Assembly (NCBI GenBank): GCA_004556985.1
Contig: SFFC01000141.1
Span: 1 to 7,989 of the forward strand
From: Clostridiales bacterium
GTDB lineage: Bacteria > Bacillota > Clostridia > Christensenellales > Aristaeellaceae
DNA: 7,989 nt
Reading direction: 5' to 3'
Of this stretch, positions 1 to 5,934 are shown piece after piece (positions within the stretch are counted from its first letter, which is position 1; each line of letters opens with the position of its first letter). The position numbers and the translations under genes are program-made. The notes beneath the pieces were generated by a model. It searched no databases. It saw only the letters and a list, made by a program, of their open reading frames with translations, and was not told the origin of the DNA.

Positions 1-1
1 G

Positions 2-379
2 GGGTCGGATGTCATGGAAACGACCGACCACAGCGTCCACGCGCAGGGCGGGGTGACGTTTGAGCATGTTGTCAAGGACGGCACCCGCATCACGATGGAT
101 GTCTCTGCGCAGCAGGAGGGGACGATCGCCCTGCCGCTCTTCGGCTTTGACGGCTACGCCGCGGAGCTGAACGGCGAGCGCCTTGAGACCGGGCTGGGGG
201 AGAACAACCGCCTGACCGTGACGATCCCGGAGGGCAGCAGCGGCACGCTGCGCGTCCGGTTTGCGGGCAAGGCGATCTGGCGCGTGGGCGACGCCATCTC
301 GGCGCTGACGGCGCTGGCGCTGCTCGTCTCGGCCGCGCGCGGGCATGAAGCAAAGAAAAGCAGAAAAAAGGGAGCGTGA
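2..379 (+). CDS. C-terminal end of a probable YfhO-like membrane protein (5' partial)
   Basis: The reading frame is already open at the left edge (codons start at nt 2) and ends at TGA 377-379, so this is the tail of a longer gene. The ATG at nt 14 has no convincing ribosome binding site and is probably an internal Met. What is visible is a beta-rich segment with a 'LPLFGFDGYAAELNGERL' stretch, then 'TLRVRFAG', one hydrophobic helix (about residues 92-107 counted from that Met: AISALTALALLVSAA) and a lysine/arginine-rich tail. This layout (LP..Y.GW.A.vNG.., V.I..G....v...Y, one last membrane helix, basic end) resembles the C-terminal module of YfhO-family multi-pass membrane proteins linked to cell-envelope glycosylation. 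The family call is inference from a short tail; it could be another large membrane protein with an extracytoplasmic beta domain. No clear terminator lies between its stop and the ilv promoter 50 nt downstream. Confidence 0.55.
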   Translation, partial: GSDVMETTDHSVHAQGGVTFEHVVKDGTRITMDVSAQQEGTIALPLFGFDGYAAELNGERLETGLGENNRLTVTIPEGSSGTLRVRFAGKAIWRVGDAISALTALALLVSAARGHEAKKSRKKGA

Positions 380-428
380 ATTCTGTTCATCCGACGGTGA
401 AAAAGTGCTCACGACTGCCGAAAACCGC

Positions 429-457
429 TTGACATCGCCGAACCTGCGTGATAAGAT
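429..457 (+). promoter_or_regulatory. Sigma-A type promoter of the ilv operon
   Basis: A perfect -35 hexamer TTGACA (429-434) is followed after exactly 17 nt by TAAGAT (452-457), a 4/6 match to TATAAT. Initiation is expected around 463-466. That places the start just before the base of Stem I of the T-box leader at 471, where such promoters normally sit. The agreement of spacing, hexamers and downstream RNA structure makes the call strong without experimental mapping. Confidence 0.85.
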
Positions 458-464
458 AGGTTCA

Positions 465-731
465 CATATCCAGCGATGAAGAGGAAGAATCCGCGTGGAA
501 GCGCCAAGCGAGGGAGCGGCGGTGGAAGGCTCCTGCGGGAAGCGCGGTGCTGTCGCCTCGGAGCTGCGGGCTGAAACGCGCTTTTGCGCGCGGGTAGGTC
601 CGCCGGATTCCCACCGCTATCGGGGAGAGGGCATGCAAAAGCGCGTGCCCGGTGAGCGTGCGCAGGCACGGAATTTAGGTGGTACCGCGAAACAGCCTTT
701 CGCCCTAAAGCAGGGGGAGGGGCTGTTTTTT
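465..731 (+). promoter_or_regulatory. T-box riboswitch leader, predicted valine (GUC) specifier, controlling ilvBNCD
   Basis: This leader senses the charging state of a tRNA by cis-antitermination. Stem I can be built by pairing: base helix 471-474/563-566, a kink-turn-like internal loop 475-480 (GAUGAA) against 560-562 (GGA), helix 481-484/556-559, specifier loop 485-490/548-555, helix 491-495/543-547, and apical hairpin 513-517/529-533 with a GGUGG-containing loop. The three bases before the conserved purine (G555) and lower helix are GTC (552-554), a valine codon. A short hairpin (577-581/586-590), a probable Stem IIA/B region (about 599-624) and Stem III (629-650) follow. The T-box core aggtggtaccgcg lies at 677-689. 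Its bulge UGGU (680-683) is complementary to an ACCA acceptor end, as expected for a tRNA with discriminator A. The antiterminator pairs 674-679 with 704-709. A valine specifier fits the ilv genes downstream. The T-box identity is very sure; the codon assignment is a structural inference. Confidence 0.93.
691..731 (+). terminator. T-box attenuator terminator
   Basis: The stem 691-697 (aacagcc) pairs with 721-727 (ggctgtt) and extends inward through G-U and G-C pairs (698-705 with 714-720, one bulge). A run of six T ends at 731. The 5' arm overlaps the end of the T-box core, and the hairpin uses the same bases (704-709) as the antiterminator. The two folds are therefore mutually exclusive: terminated when charged tRNA is plentiful, read-through when uncharged tRNA binds. 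Confidence 0.92.
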
Positions 732-778
732 AAGGCCGCCGGAACCCACAGCGTTTCGTTCAAAGGAGAAGAAAAAAG

Positions 779-2488
779 ATGAAACTCAACGGAGCTGCGA
801 TCCTGATCGAGTGCCTCATCGAGCAGGGCGTGGGCACGGTCTTCGGCTTTCCCGGAGGCGCCGTGCTGCCCATCTACGACGAGCTGTACAAGCGCCAGGA
901 CAGAATCCATCATGTGCTGACCGCGCATGAGCAGCATGCCGGCCACGCCGCGGACGGCTACGCCCGCGCCAGCGGCAGAACCGGCGTGTGCATCGCCACG
1001 AGCGGCCCCGGCGCGACCAACCTGGTCACGCCGATCGCGACCGCCTACATGGACTCCTCGCCGGTCGTTTTCATCACCGGCAACGTGCCCCAGAGCCTGA
1101 TGGGCACGGACTCCTTCCAGGAGGCGGACATCTCCGGCATGACGATGCCGGTCACCAAGCACAACTACCTCGTCACCAGCGTCGAGCGCCTGGCGGATAC
1201 GCTGCGCGAGGCGTTCTACATCGCGGCGAGCGGCCGCCCCGGCCCCGTGCTCATCGACATCCCCAAGGATGTGCAGATCGCGGAGACGGAGTACGAGCCC
1301 GTCAGCGGCGACGCGCTGATCCCCAAGCTGTCGATGAAGCATCCGATGGCGCAGCTGCGCCCCGAGGGCGAGGCGCTGGAGCGCTACAAGACCAAGGCGG
1401 AGCCGCGGCTTGAGCGCGCGGCGCAGCTGATCGCCGAGGCGCACAGGCCGCTGATCTACTGCGGCGGCGGCGTCATCCTCTCCGGCGCGGAGAAGGAGCT
1501 GCTCGCGCTGGCGGAGCGCGTCGACGCGCCGATCGCCTCCACGCTGATGGGCCTGGGCGCCGTGCCGGCGAGCAACCCGCGCATGCTGGGCATGCTGGGC
1601 ATGCACGGTACGCACGCGGCGAACATCGCGATGCAGTGCTGCGACCTGCTCGTCGCCGTGGGCGTCCGCTTCTCTGACCGCGCGCTGGGCAAGGCGGCGG
1701 CCTTTGCGCCCAATGCGAAGGTGCTGCACATCGACATCGACCGCGCGGAGATCAACAAGAACGTCTCCACGACGCTGCATATCACGGGCGACGCCCGCGT
1801 CGTGCTCGAGCTGCTGCTGACCCGCGTCGCGCAGAAGCATCACACGCAGTGGATGCAGCAGGCGCGCAGCATGATCGAGGAATACCTGAGCGACGAGCTC
1901 TTTGAGCCGCGCAAGATCCTGGGCGCGATGGCCAAGACCGCGCCGGAGATGACGGTCGCCACGGACGTGGGCCAGCATCAGATGTGGACGGCGCAGCACT
2001 TCCCCTTCCTGCGTCCGCGCCAGCTGATCTCCAGCGGCGGCCTGGGCACGATGGGCTTCGGCCTGGGTGCGGCGATGGGCGCGGCGGCGAGCGACCCGCA
2101 GGGCCGGCCGGTCGCGCTGGTCACGGGCGACGGCTCCTTCCGCATGAACCTGACCGAGCTTTCGACCATCGCCTATTACGGCATCCCGGTGATTATCGTC
2201 ATCTTCAACAACGGCACGCTGGGCATGGTTCGCCAGTGGCAGACGCTCTTCTTCGGCCACCGCTACAGCCAGACGACGCTCGACCGCGGGCCGGACTTCA
2301 TGAAGCTGGCCGAGGCCTATGGGCTGGAGGGCACGCGCGTGGAGACGATGGAGGCGTTCTCGCAGGCGTTCGAGCGGGCATACCGGGCGGGCAGGCCCTG
2401 CCTCATCGAGTGCATGCTCGACATCGACGAGATGGTCGCGCCGATGGTTGCCCCCGGCTCCCCGATCGACTCGTTCTGCCTGAACTGA
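779..2488 (+). CDS. ilvB: Acetolactate synthase, large (catalytic) subunit
   Basis: This thiamine-diphosphate enzyme condenses two pyruvates to 2-acetolactate, or pyruvate with 2-ketobutyrate to 2-aceto-2-hydroxybutyrate. It is the first committed step of valine, leucine and isoleucine synthesis, in the cytoplasm with the IlvN subunit. The 569-residue length is normal. Visible landmarks are the N-terminal GFPGG (23-27), the catalytic Glu51 in AHEQHAGHAADGYAR, the SGPGATN motif (75-81), a central domain beginning near residue 210 (IYCGGGVI), and the C-terminal ThDP/Mg motif GDGS (450-453) ending in NN (477-478), followed by GMVRQWQ. The linker around 180-208 looks slightly long but is otherwise ordinary. 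The start is fixed by aaaggag at 762-768, eleven nt upstream of ATG. It is the first gene of the T-box-controlled operon and ends 12 nt before ilvN. FAD binding is expected for the family; an anabolic role is supported by the adjacent regulatory subunit. Confidence 0.97.
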   Translation: MKLNGAAILIECLIEQGVGTVFGFPGGAVLPIYDELYKRQDRIHHVLTAHEQHAGHAADGYARASGRTGVCIATSGPGATNLVTPIATAYMDSSPVVFITGNVPQSLMGTDSFQEADISGMTMPVTKHNYLVTSVERLADTLREAFYIAASGRPGPVLIDIPKDVQIAETEYEPVSGDALIPKLSMKHPMAQLRPEGEALERYKTKAEPRLERAAQLIAEAHRPLIYCGGGVILSGAEKELLALAERVDAPIASTLMGLGAVPASNPRMLGMLGMHGTHAANIAMQCCDLLVAVGVRFSDRALGKAAAFAPNAKVLHIDIDRAEINKNVSTTLHITGDARVVLELLLTRVAQKHHTQWMQQARSMIEEYLSDELFEPRKILGAMAKTAPEMTVATDVGQHQMWTAQHFPFLRPRQLISSGGLGTMGFGLGAAMGAAASDPQGRPVALVTGDGSFRMNLTELSTIAYYGIPVIIVIFNNGTLGMVRQWQTLFFGHRYSQTTLDRGPDFMKLAEAYGLEGTRVETMEAFSQAFERAYRAGRPCLIECMLDIDEMVAPMVAPGSPIDSFCLN

Positions 2489-2500
2489 CGGAGGTGCGGC

Positions 2501-3028
2501 ATGTTTATCAATCCAGATCAACTCAGGCGCTATACCGTCGGCGTCCTCGTGGACAACGAGCCGGGCGTGCTCTCGCGCGTCTCCGGCCTCTTCTCCCGCA
2601 GAGGCTTCAACATCGAGAGCCTCGCCGTCGGGCCGACGCAGGACCGCGAGATCTCGCGCATCACGATCGTCGTCCTGGGCGACGACGCGCACATCGAGCA
2701 GCTCGTCCAGCAGCTCTACAAGCTGATCTGCGTGCAGAAGGTGCAGGTCATGCAGAGCCGCAACGCCGTCGAGCGCCAGCTGCTGCTGGTGAAGGTCAAG
2801 GCGGGCGTGGCCGAGCGCGAGGGGCTCATGCGCCTGGTCGACATCTTCAAGGCGAAGGTGCTCGACGTCACCAAGTCCTCGATGATCCTGCAGATCACCG
2901 GCGACAACGACAAGGTCGCCGCGATCCTCAACTTGCTGGAGGATTACGGCATCACCGAGCTCGTGCGCACGGGCGTGGTCGCGCTCGAACGCGGCGATGG
3001 CGTGATGAATTCCGACATCTTTGACTGA
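2501..3028 (+). CDS. ilvN: Acetolactate synthase, small (regulatory) subunit
   Basis: This is the regulatory partner of IlvB; in the family it raises catalytic activity and confers feedback inhibition by valine. The 175 residues show the N-terminal ACT domain (about 9-83) with the signature N19-E-P-G-V-L, then SGLFSRRGFNIESLAVG (28-44), and the C-terminal ACT-like domain (about 93-165) starting ERQLLLVKV and containing the conserved ITGD (132-135). Gly22 and Asn37 lie in the segment where valine-binding residues of IlvH/IlvN are known. Length and architecture match the long two-domain form common in Firmicutes. Its ribosome binding site ggagg (2490-2494) overlaps the ilvB stop region, so translation of the two subunits is probably coupled to balance stoichiometry. 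A 107-nt spacer separates it from ilvC. Confidence 0.96.
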   Translation: MFINPDQLRRYTVGVLVDNEPGVLSRVSGLFSRRGFNIESLAVGPTQDREISRITIVVLGDDAHIEQLVQQLYKLICVQKVQVMQSRNAVERQLLLVKVKAGVAEREGLMRLVDIFKAKVLDVTKSSMILQITGDNDKVAAILNLLEDYGITELVRTGVVALERGDGVMNSDIFD

Positions 3029-3062
3029 CCACCCCGGCAGGAAGCGACACACCATGCTTTGA

Positions 3063-3108
3063 CCGGGCACTCCCGATCAGATAGAGAACACCCGGCGTCC
3101 AAGGACGC
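3063..3108 (+). other. Structured ilvN-ilvC intergenic segment (two overlapping inverted repeats)
   Basis: The 107-nt gap 3029-3135 is the longest inside the operon. It contains an outer pair, ccggg (3063-3067) with cccgg (3091-3095), and a tight palindrome, gcgtcc/ggacgc (3095-3100/3103-3108). No T-run follows, so this is not an intrinsic terminator. It may be an mRNA processing or stabilising structure. A -35-like ttgacc at 3059 has only a poor -10 partner (tagaga at 3082). The ribosome binding site of ilvC (aggagga, 3121-3127) lies just beyond. Function is unknown. Confidence 0.35.
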
Positions 3109-3135
3109 AGAGATGAATGTAGGAGGAATAGACCC

Positions 3136-4102
3136 ATGGCACAGATGTTTTACGCGCAGGACTGCAACCTCGAATACCTGAATGGCAAGAAGATCGCCAT
3201 CGTCGGCTACGGTTCGCAGGGCCATGCGCACGCGCTCAACCTCAAGGACTCCGGCTGCGACGTCGTGGTCGCGCTTTACGAGGGCAGCAAGAGCTGGGCG
3301 AAGGCGGAGGCCGCCGGCCTGACCGTCATGACCACCGCCGACGCCGCCAAGGTCGCCGACATGATCATGATCCTCATCAACGACGAGAAGCAGGCCGCGA
3401 TGTATGAGAAGGATATCGCGCCGTACCTGCGCCCGGGCATGATCCTCGCCTTCGCGCACGGCTTCAACATCCACTTCGGCTGCATCAAGCCCCCGAAGGA
3501 CGTCGACGTCGTCATGATCGCCCCGAAGGGCCCGGGCCACACCGTCCGCAGCCAGTACCTCGAGGGCAAGGGTGTTCCGGATCTCATCGCCGTCTACCAG
3601 GATGCCTCCGGCAAGGCGCAGGACTATGCGCTGGCCTACGCGGCGGGCATCGGCGGCGCGCGCGCCGGCATCCTCAAGACCACCTTCCGCGAGGAGACCG
3701 AGACCGACCTGTTCGGCGAGCAGTGCGTCCTCTGCGGCGGCGTGACCGCCCTGATGAAGGCCGGCTTTGACACGCTGGTCGAGGCGGGCTACCAGCCGGA
3801 GAACGCCTACTTCGAGTGCATCCACGAGATGAAGCTTGCGCTACTCCATCTCCAACACCGCCGAGTACGGCGATTACGAGATCGGCAAGCGCCTGATCAC
3901 CGACGAGACCAAGAAGGAAATGAAGAAAGTTCTGGGCGAGATTCAGGACGGCACCTTCGCCCGCAACTGGCTGCTGGAGAACCAGAGCGGCTGCGTCCAC
4001 TTCCTGGCCAAGCGCCGCATCGAGGCGGGCAGCCAGCTCGAGGAAGTCGGCAAGGACCTGCGCAGCAAGATGAGCTGGGGCACGAAAGTGGAGGAACTGT
4101 AA
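3136..4102 (+). pseudogene. ilvC: Ketol-acid reductoisomerase, frameshifted by an internal deletion of about 38 nt
   Basis: An intact enzyme would convert acetolactate (or acetohydroxybutyrate) to the dihydroxy acid with NAD(P)H and Mg2+. The N-terminal 234 residues are normal: Rossmann motif GYGSQG (24-29), cofactor loop Y48-E-G-S51-K-S53, and metal ligands D191/E195 in DLFGEQ and E227/E231 in FECIHE. At L234 (3835-3837) the frame is lost. The C-terminal part resumes in another frame at 3839 with RYSISNTAEYGD and runs perfectly conserved to TAA 4100-4102. Class I family members have 13 residues (IVDL-[IM]-Y...-M type) between HEMKL and RYSIS; here they are absent, which needs a loss of 38 nt. 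Restoring them would give about 334 residues, the normal length. In the shifted frame translation runs to 4179, inside ilvD. The start is set by aggagga (3121-3127). The lesion removes the helix between metal site and substrate Ser, so the product should be inactive. Real mutation or sequence error cannot be separated here. Confidence 0.93.
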
Positions 4103-4103
4103 G

Positions 4104-5771
4104 ATGGCTGTTTCCGATCGCGTCAAAACCGGCCCTGAGAAGGCGCCGCATCGTTCCCTCTGGAAGGCCCTCGGCCTGACCGACGAGGAGCTCAAGTGCC
4201 CGCTCATCGGCGTCGTCTCCGCGCAGAGTGAGTGCGTCCCGGGCCATAACCATTTGAAGAACATCGCGCAGGCGGTCAAGGACGGCATCCGCCTGGCCGG
4301 TGGCGTGCCGGTCGAGTTCCCGGCGATTGGCGTCTGCGACGGCATCGCGATGGGCCATATCGGCATGAAGTATTCCCTCGCCTCCCGCGAGCTGATTGCG
4401 GACAGCTGCGAGTCCATGGCGCTGGCGCACGGCTTTGACGGCATGGTCTTCATCCCCAACTGCGACAAGATCGTCCCCGGCATGCTGATGGCGGCGCGCC
4501 GCCTGAACCTCCCGGCGATGGTCATCTCCGGCGGCCCGATGCTGCCCGGCAAGCTGCCCGGACAGAAGCGCGACCTCGACCTCAACTCCGTGTTCGAGGC
4601 GGTCGGCGCCTACAAGGCCGGCAAGATCGACGACGAGGGGCTCAACGCCGTGGAGTCCTCCGCCTGCCCGGGCTGCGGCTCCTGCTCCGGCATGTTCACC
4701 GCGAACTCGATGAACTGCATCACCGAGGTCATCGGCATGGCGCTGCCGGGCAACGGCACGATCGCCGCCGTCGACGCCGCGCGCATCCGCCTGGCGAAGA
4801 AGACCGGCATGCGCATCGTGAAGATGGTCGAGGAGGGCCTCACGCCGGACAAGATCATGACCGAGGCGGCCTTCCATAACGCGCTCTGCCTGGATATGGC
4901 GCTGGGCTGCTCCACCAACACCGTGCTGCACCTGCCGGCCATCGCGCACGAGGCGGGCGTCGACTTCAACCTCGACTGGGTCAACGAGACGAGCGCGAAG
5001 GTGCCCAACCTCTGCCACCTCGCCCCGGCCGGCGAGCATCATGTCATCGACCTCAACCTTGCGGGCGGCGTCATGGGCGTGCTTTCCGAGCTCAAGGGCC
5101 GCGGCCTGCTCGACGAGAGCGCGATGACCGTCTCCGGCCTCACGCTCGGCGAGGAGATCGCCCAGGCGAAGAACAGCAACCCGGAGGTCATCCGCCCGTT
5201 CGACAAGCCGTATTCCCCGACTGGCGGCCTCATGATCCTGCGCGGCAACCTCGCGCCGGACGGCGGCGTCGTCAAACGCAGCGCGGTGGCGGCGGAGATG
5301 CTCGTCCACGAGGGCCCGGCCCGCGTCTTCAACAGCGAGGACGAGGCGATTGCGGCCATCTATGCCAGCCAGATCAAGCCGGGCGACATCGTCGTCATCC
5401 GCTATGAGGGCCCGAAGGGCGGCCCGGGCATGCGCGAGATGCTCAGCCCGACCAGCGCCATCTGCGGCATGGGCCTGGACAAGGAGGTCGCGCTCATCAC
5501 CGACGGCCGCTTCTCCGGCGCGACGCGCGGCGCGGCCATCGGCCACGTCTCGCCCGAGGCCGCTTCCGGCGGCATGATCGGCCTGGTCGAGGAGGGCGAC
5601 ATCATCTCCATCGACATCCCGAACGGCAGGCTCGAGCTCAAGGTGGACGAGGCGACGCTCGCCAAGCGCCGCGAGGCTTGGGTCTGCCCGCCGCCGAACG
5701 TCACCAAGGGCTACCTCGCGCGCTACGCGAAGCTGGTCTCCAGCGCGAACAAGGGCGCGATTGTCGAGTAA
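4104..5771 (+). CDS. ilvD: Dihydroxy-acid dehydratase
   Basis: This cytoplasmic iron-sulfur enzyme dehydrates 2,3-dihydroxy-isovalerate and 2,3-dihydroxy-3-methylvalerate to the keto acids that precede valine/leucine and isoleucine. The 555-residue protein has the usual IlvD/Edd landmarks: VPGHNHL (45-51), CDGIAMGH (78-85), NCDKIVPGM (119-127) with Cys120, and ACPGCGSCSGMFTANSMNC (187-205), where Cys194 is the conserved cluster position. At the C-terminus TDGRFSGATRG (467-477) carries Ser471, the residue family studies assign as the catalytic base. The N-terminal domain lacks the PCN motif of some [2Fe-2S] members, so an oxygen-sensitive cluster would fit an anaerobe (inference). The ATG sits one nt after the ilvC stop, and its ribosome binding site ggagg (4090-4094) lies within the ilvC coding end, so translation is probably coupled to ilvC. 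It is the last gene of the operon, with a strong terminator 29 nt after the stop. Confidence 0.97.
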   Translation: MAVSDRVKTGPEKAPHRSLWKALGLTDEELKCPLIGVVSAQSECVPGHNHLKNIAQAVKDGIRLAGGVPVEFPAIGVCDGIAMGHIGMKYSLASRELIADSCESMALAHGFDGMVFIPNCDKIVPGMLMAARRLNLPAMVISGGPMLPGKLPGQKRDLDLNSVFEAVGAYKAGKIDDEGLNAVESSACPGCGSCSGMFTANSMNCITEVIGMALPGNGTIAAVDAARIRLAKKTGMRIVKMVEEGLTPDKIMTEAAFHNALCLDMALGCSTNTVLHLPAIAHEAGVDFNLDWVNETSAKVPNLCHLAPAGEHHVIDLNLAGGVMGVLSELKGRGLLDESAMTVSGLTLGEEIAQAKNSNPEVIRPFDKPYSPTGGLMILRGNLAPDGGVVKRSAVAAEMLVHEGPARVFNSEDEAIAAIYASQIKPGDIVVIRYEGPKGGPGMREMLSPTSAICGMGLDKEVALITDGRFSGATRGAAIGHVSPEAASGGMIGLVEEGDIISIDIPNGRLELKVDEATLAKRREAWVCPPPNVTKGYLARYAKLVSSANKGAIVE

Positions 5772-5800
5772 GGAAGCCGCCTTCTCTACAAAAAAAGATC

Positions 5801-5835
5801 AACCGCGGAGTCGGGCGACTGGCTCCGCGGTTTTT
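5801..5835 (+). terminator. Intrinsic terminator of the ilv operon
   Basis: A perfect 10-bp stem, 5801-5810 (aaccgcggag) with 5823-5832 (ctccgcggtt), has a 12-nt loop and a T-run at 5831-5835. An A-run at 5790-5797 lies upstream, so weak activity on the other strand is possible, but no gene faces it. It separates the ilv operon from the flavoprotein promoter 24 nt further on. Confidence 0.93.
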
Positions 5836-5858
5836 GCATGCATTTTGTCCACTATGTC

Positions 5859-5887
5859 TTGAATGGTACGGCATATTCTGTTACAAT
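5859..5887 (+). promoter_or_regulatory. Extended -10 promoter of the flavoprotein gene
   Basis: A -35 element TTGAAT (5859-5864) is followed after 17 nt by TACAAT (5882-5887), preceded by TG at 5879-5880 in the extended -10 position. Initiation is expected near 5893-5896, giving a leader of about 40 nt. Placement directly after the ilv terminator shows the flavoprotein is transcribed on its own. Confidence 0.85.
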
Positions 5888-5900
5888 CAGACCAAAGGAT

Positions 5901-5917
5901 CCGCATGCAGCATGCGG
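5901..5917 (+). repeat. Perfect inverted repeat at the 5' end of the flavoprotein transcript
   Basis: ccgcatg (5901-5907) and catgcgg (5911-5917) form a 7-bp stem with a 3-nt loop, starting a few nt after the predicted transcription start. It stops two nt before the Shine-Dalgarno sequence aaggagg (5920-5926). It could be an operator, a 5' mRNA-stabilising hairpin or a modulator of ribosome access. The sequence alone cannot choose between these. Confidence 0.6.
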
Positions 5918-5934
5918 AGAAGGAGGAAAGGAAT

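Noticed and set aside
495..782. Plus-strand open frame of 95 codons upstream of ilvB
   Set aside because: It coincides with Stem I through the terminator of the T-box leader, so the sequence is explained by RNA structure. Its start has no clear ribosome binding site.
617..3070. Very long minus-strand open frame (817 codons) opposite ilvB and ilvN
   Set aside because: The product is rich in Arg, His, Ala, Asp and Leu with no recognisable motif, as expected when a GC-rich gene with G/C third positions is read antisense. It also crosses the T-box leader, and the + strand genes are unambiguous.
3059..3087. Internal promoter before ilvC (TTGACC, 17 nt, TAGAGA)
   Set aside because: The -10 element matches only 3 of 6 positions and no extended -10 is present. 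It is too weak to call as a feature.
3829..3850. Programmed ribosomal frameshifting in ilvC
   Set aside because: No slippery heptamer or stimulatory structure is evident. Changing frame would still leave 13 conserved residues missing, so a deletion explains the site better.
3838..4179. Novel C-terminal extension of ilvC in frame 1
   Set aside because: The 113-codon tail is out-of-frame translation of normal ilvC coding sequence; the true C-terminus is plainly readable in the other frame.
3897..5546. Minus-strand open frame (549 codons) opposite ilvD
   Set aside because: Same antisense compositional shadow; no ribosome binding site or family resemblance, and ilvD is certain on the other strand.
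5863..5934. Upstream in-frame ATG as the flavoprotein start
   Set aside because: This ATG lies between the -35 and -10 elements, so it would not be transcribed. The ATG at 5935 has a strong ribosome binding site and begins a classical signal peptide.
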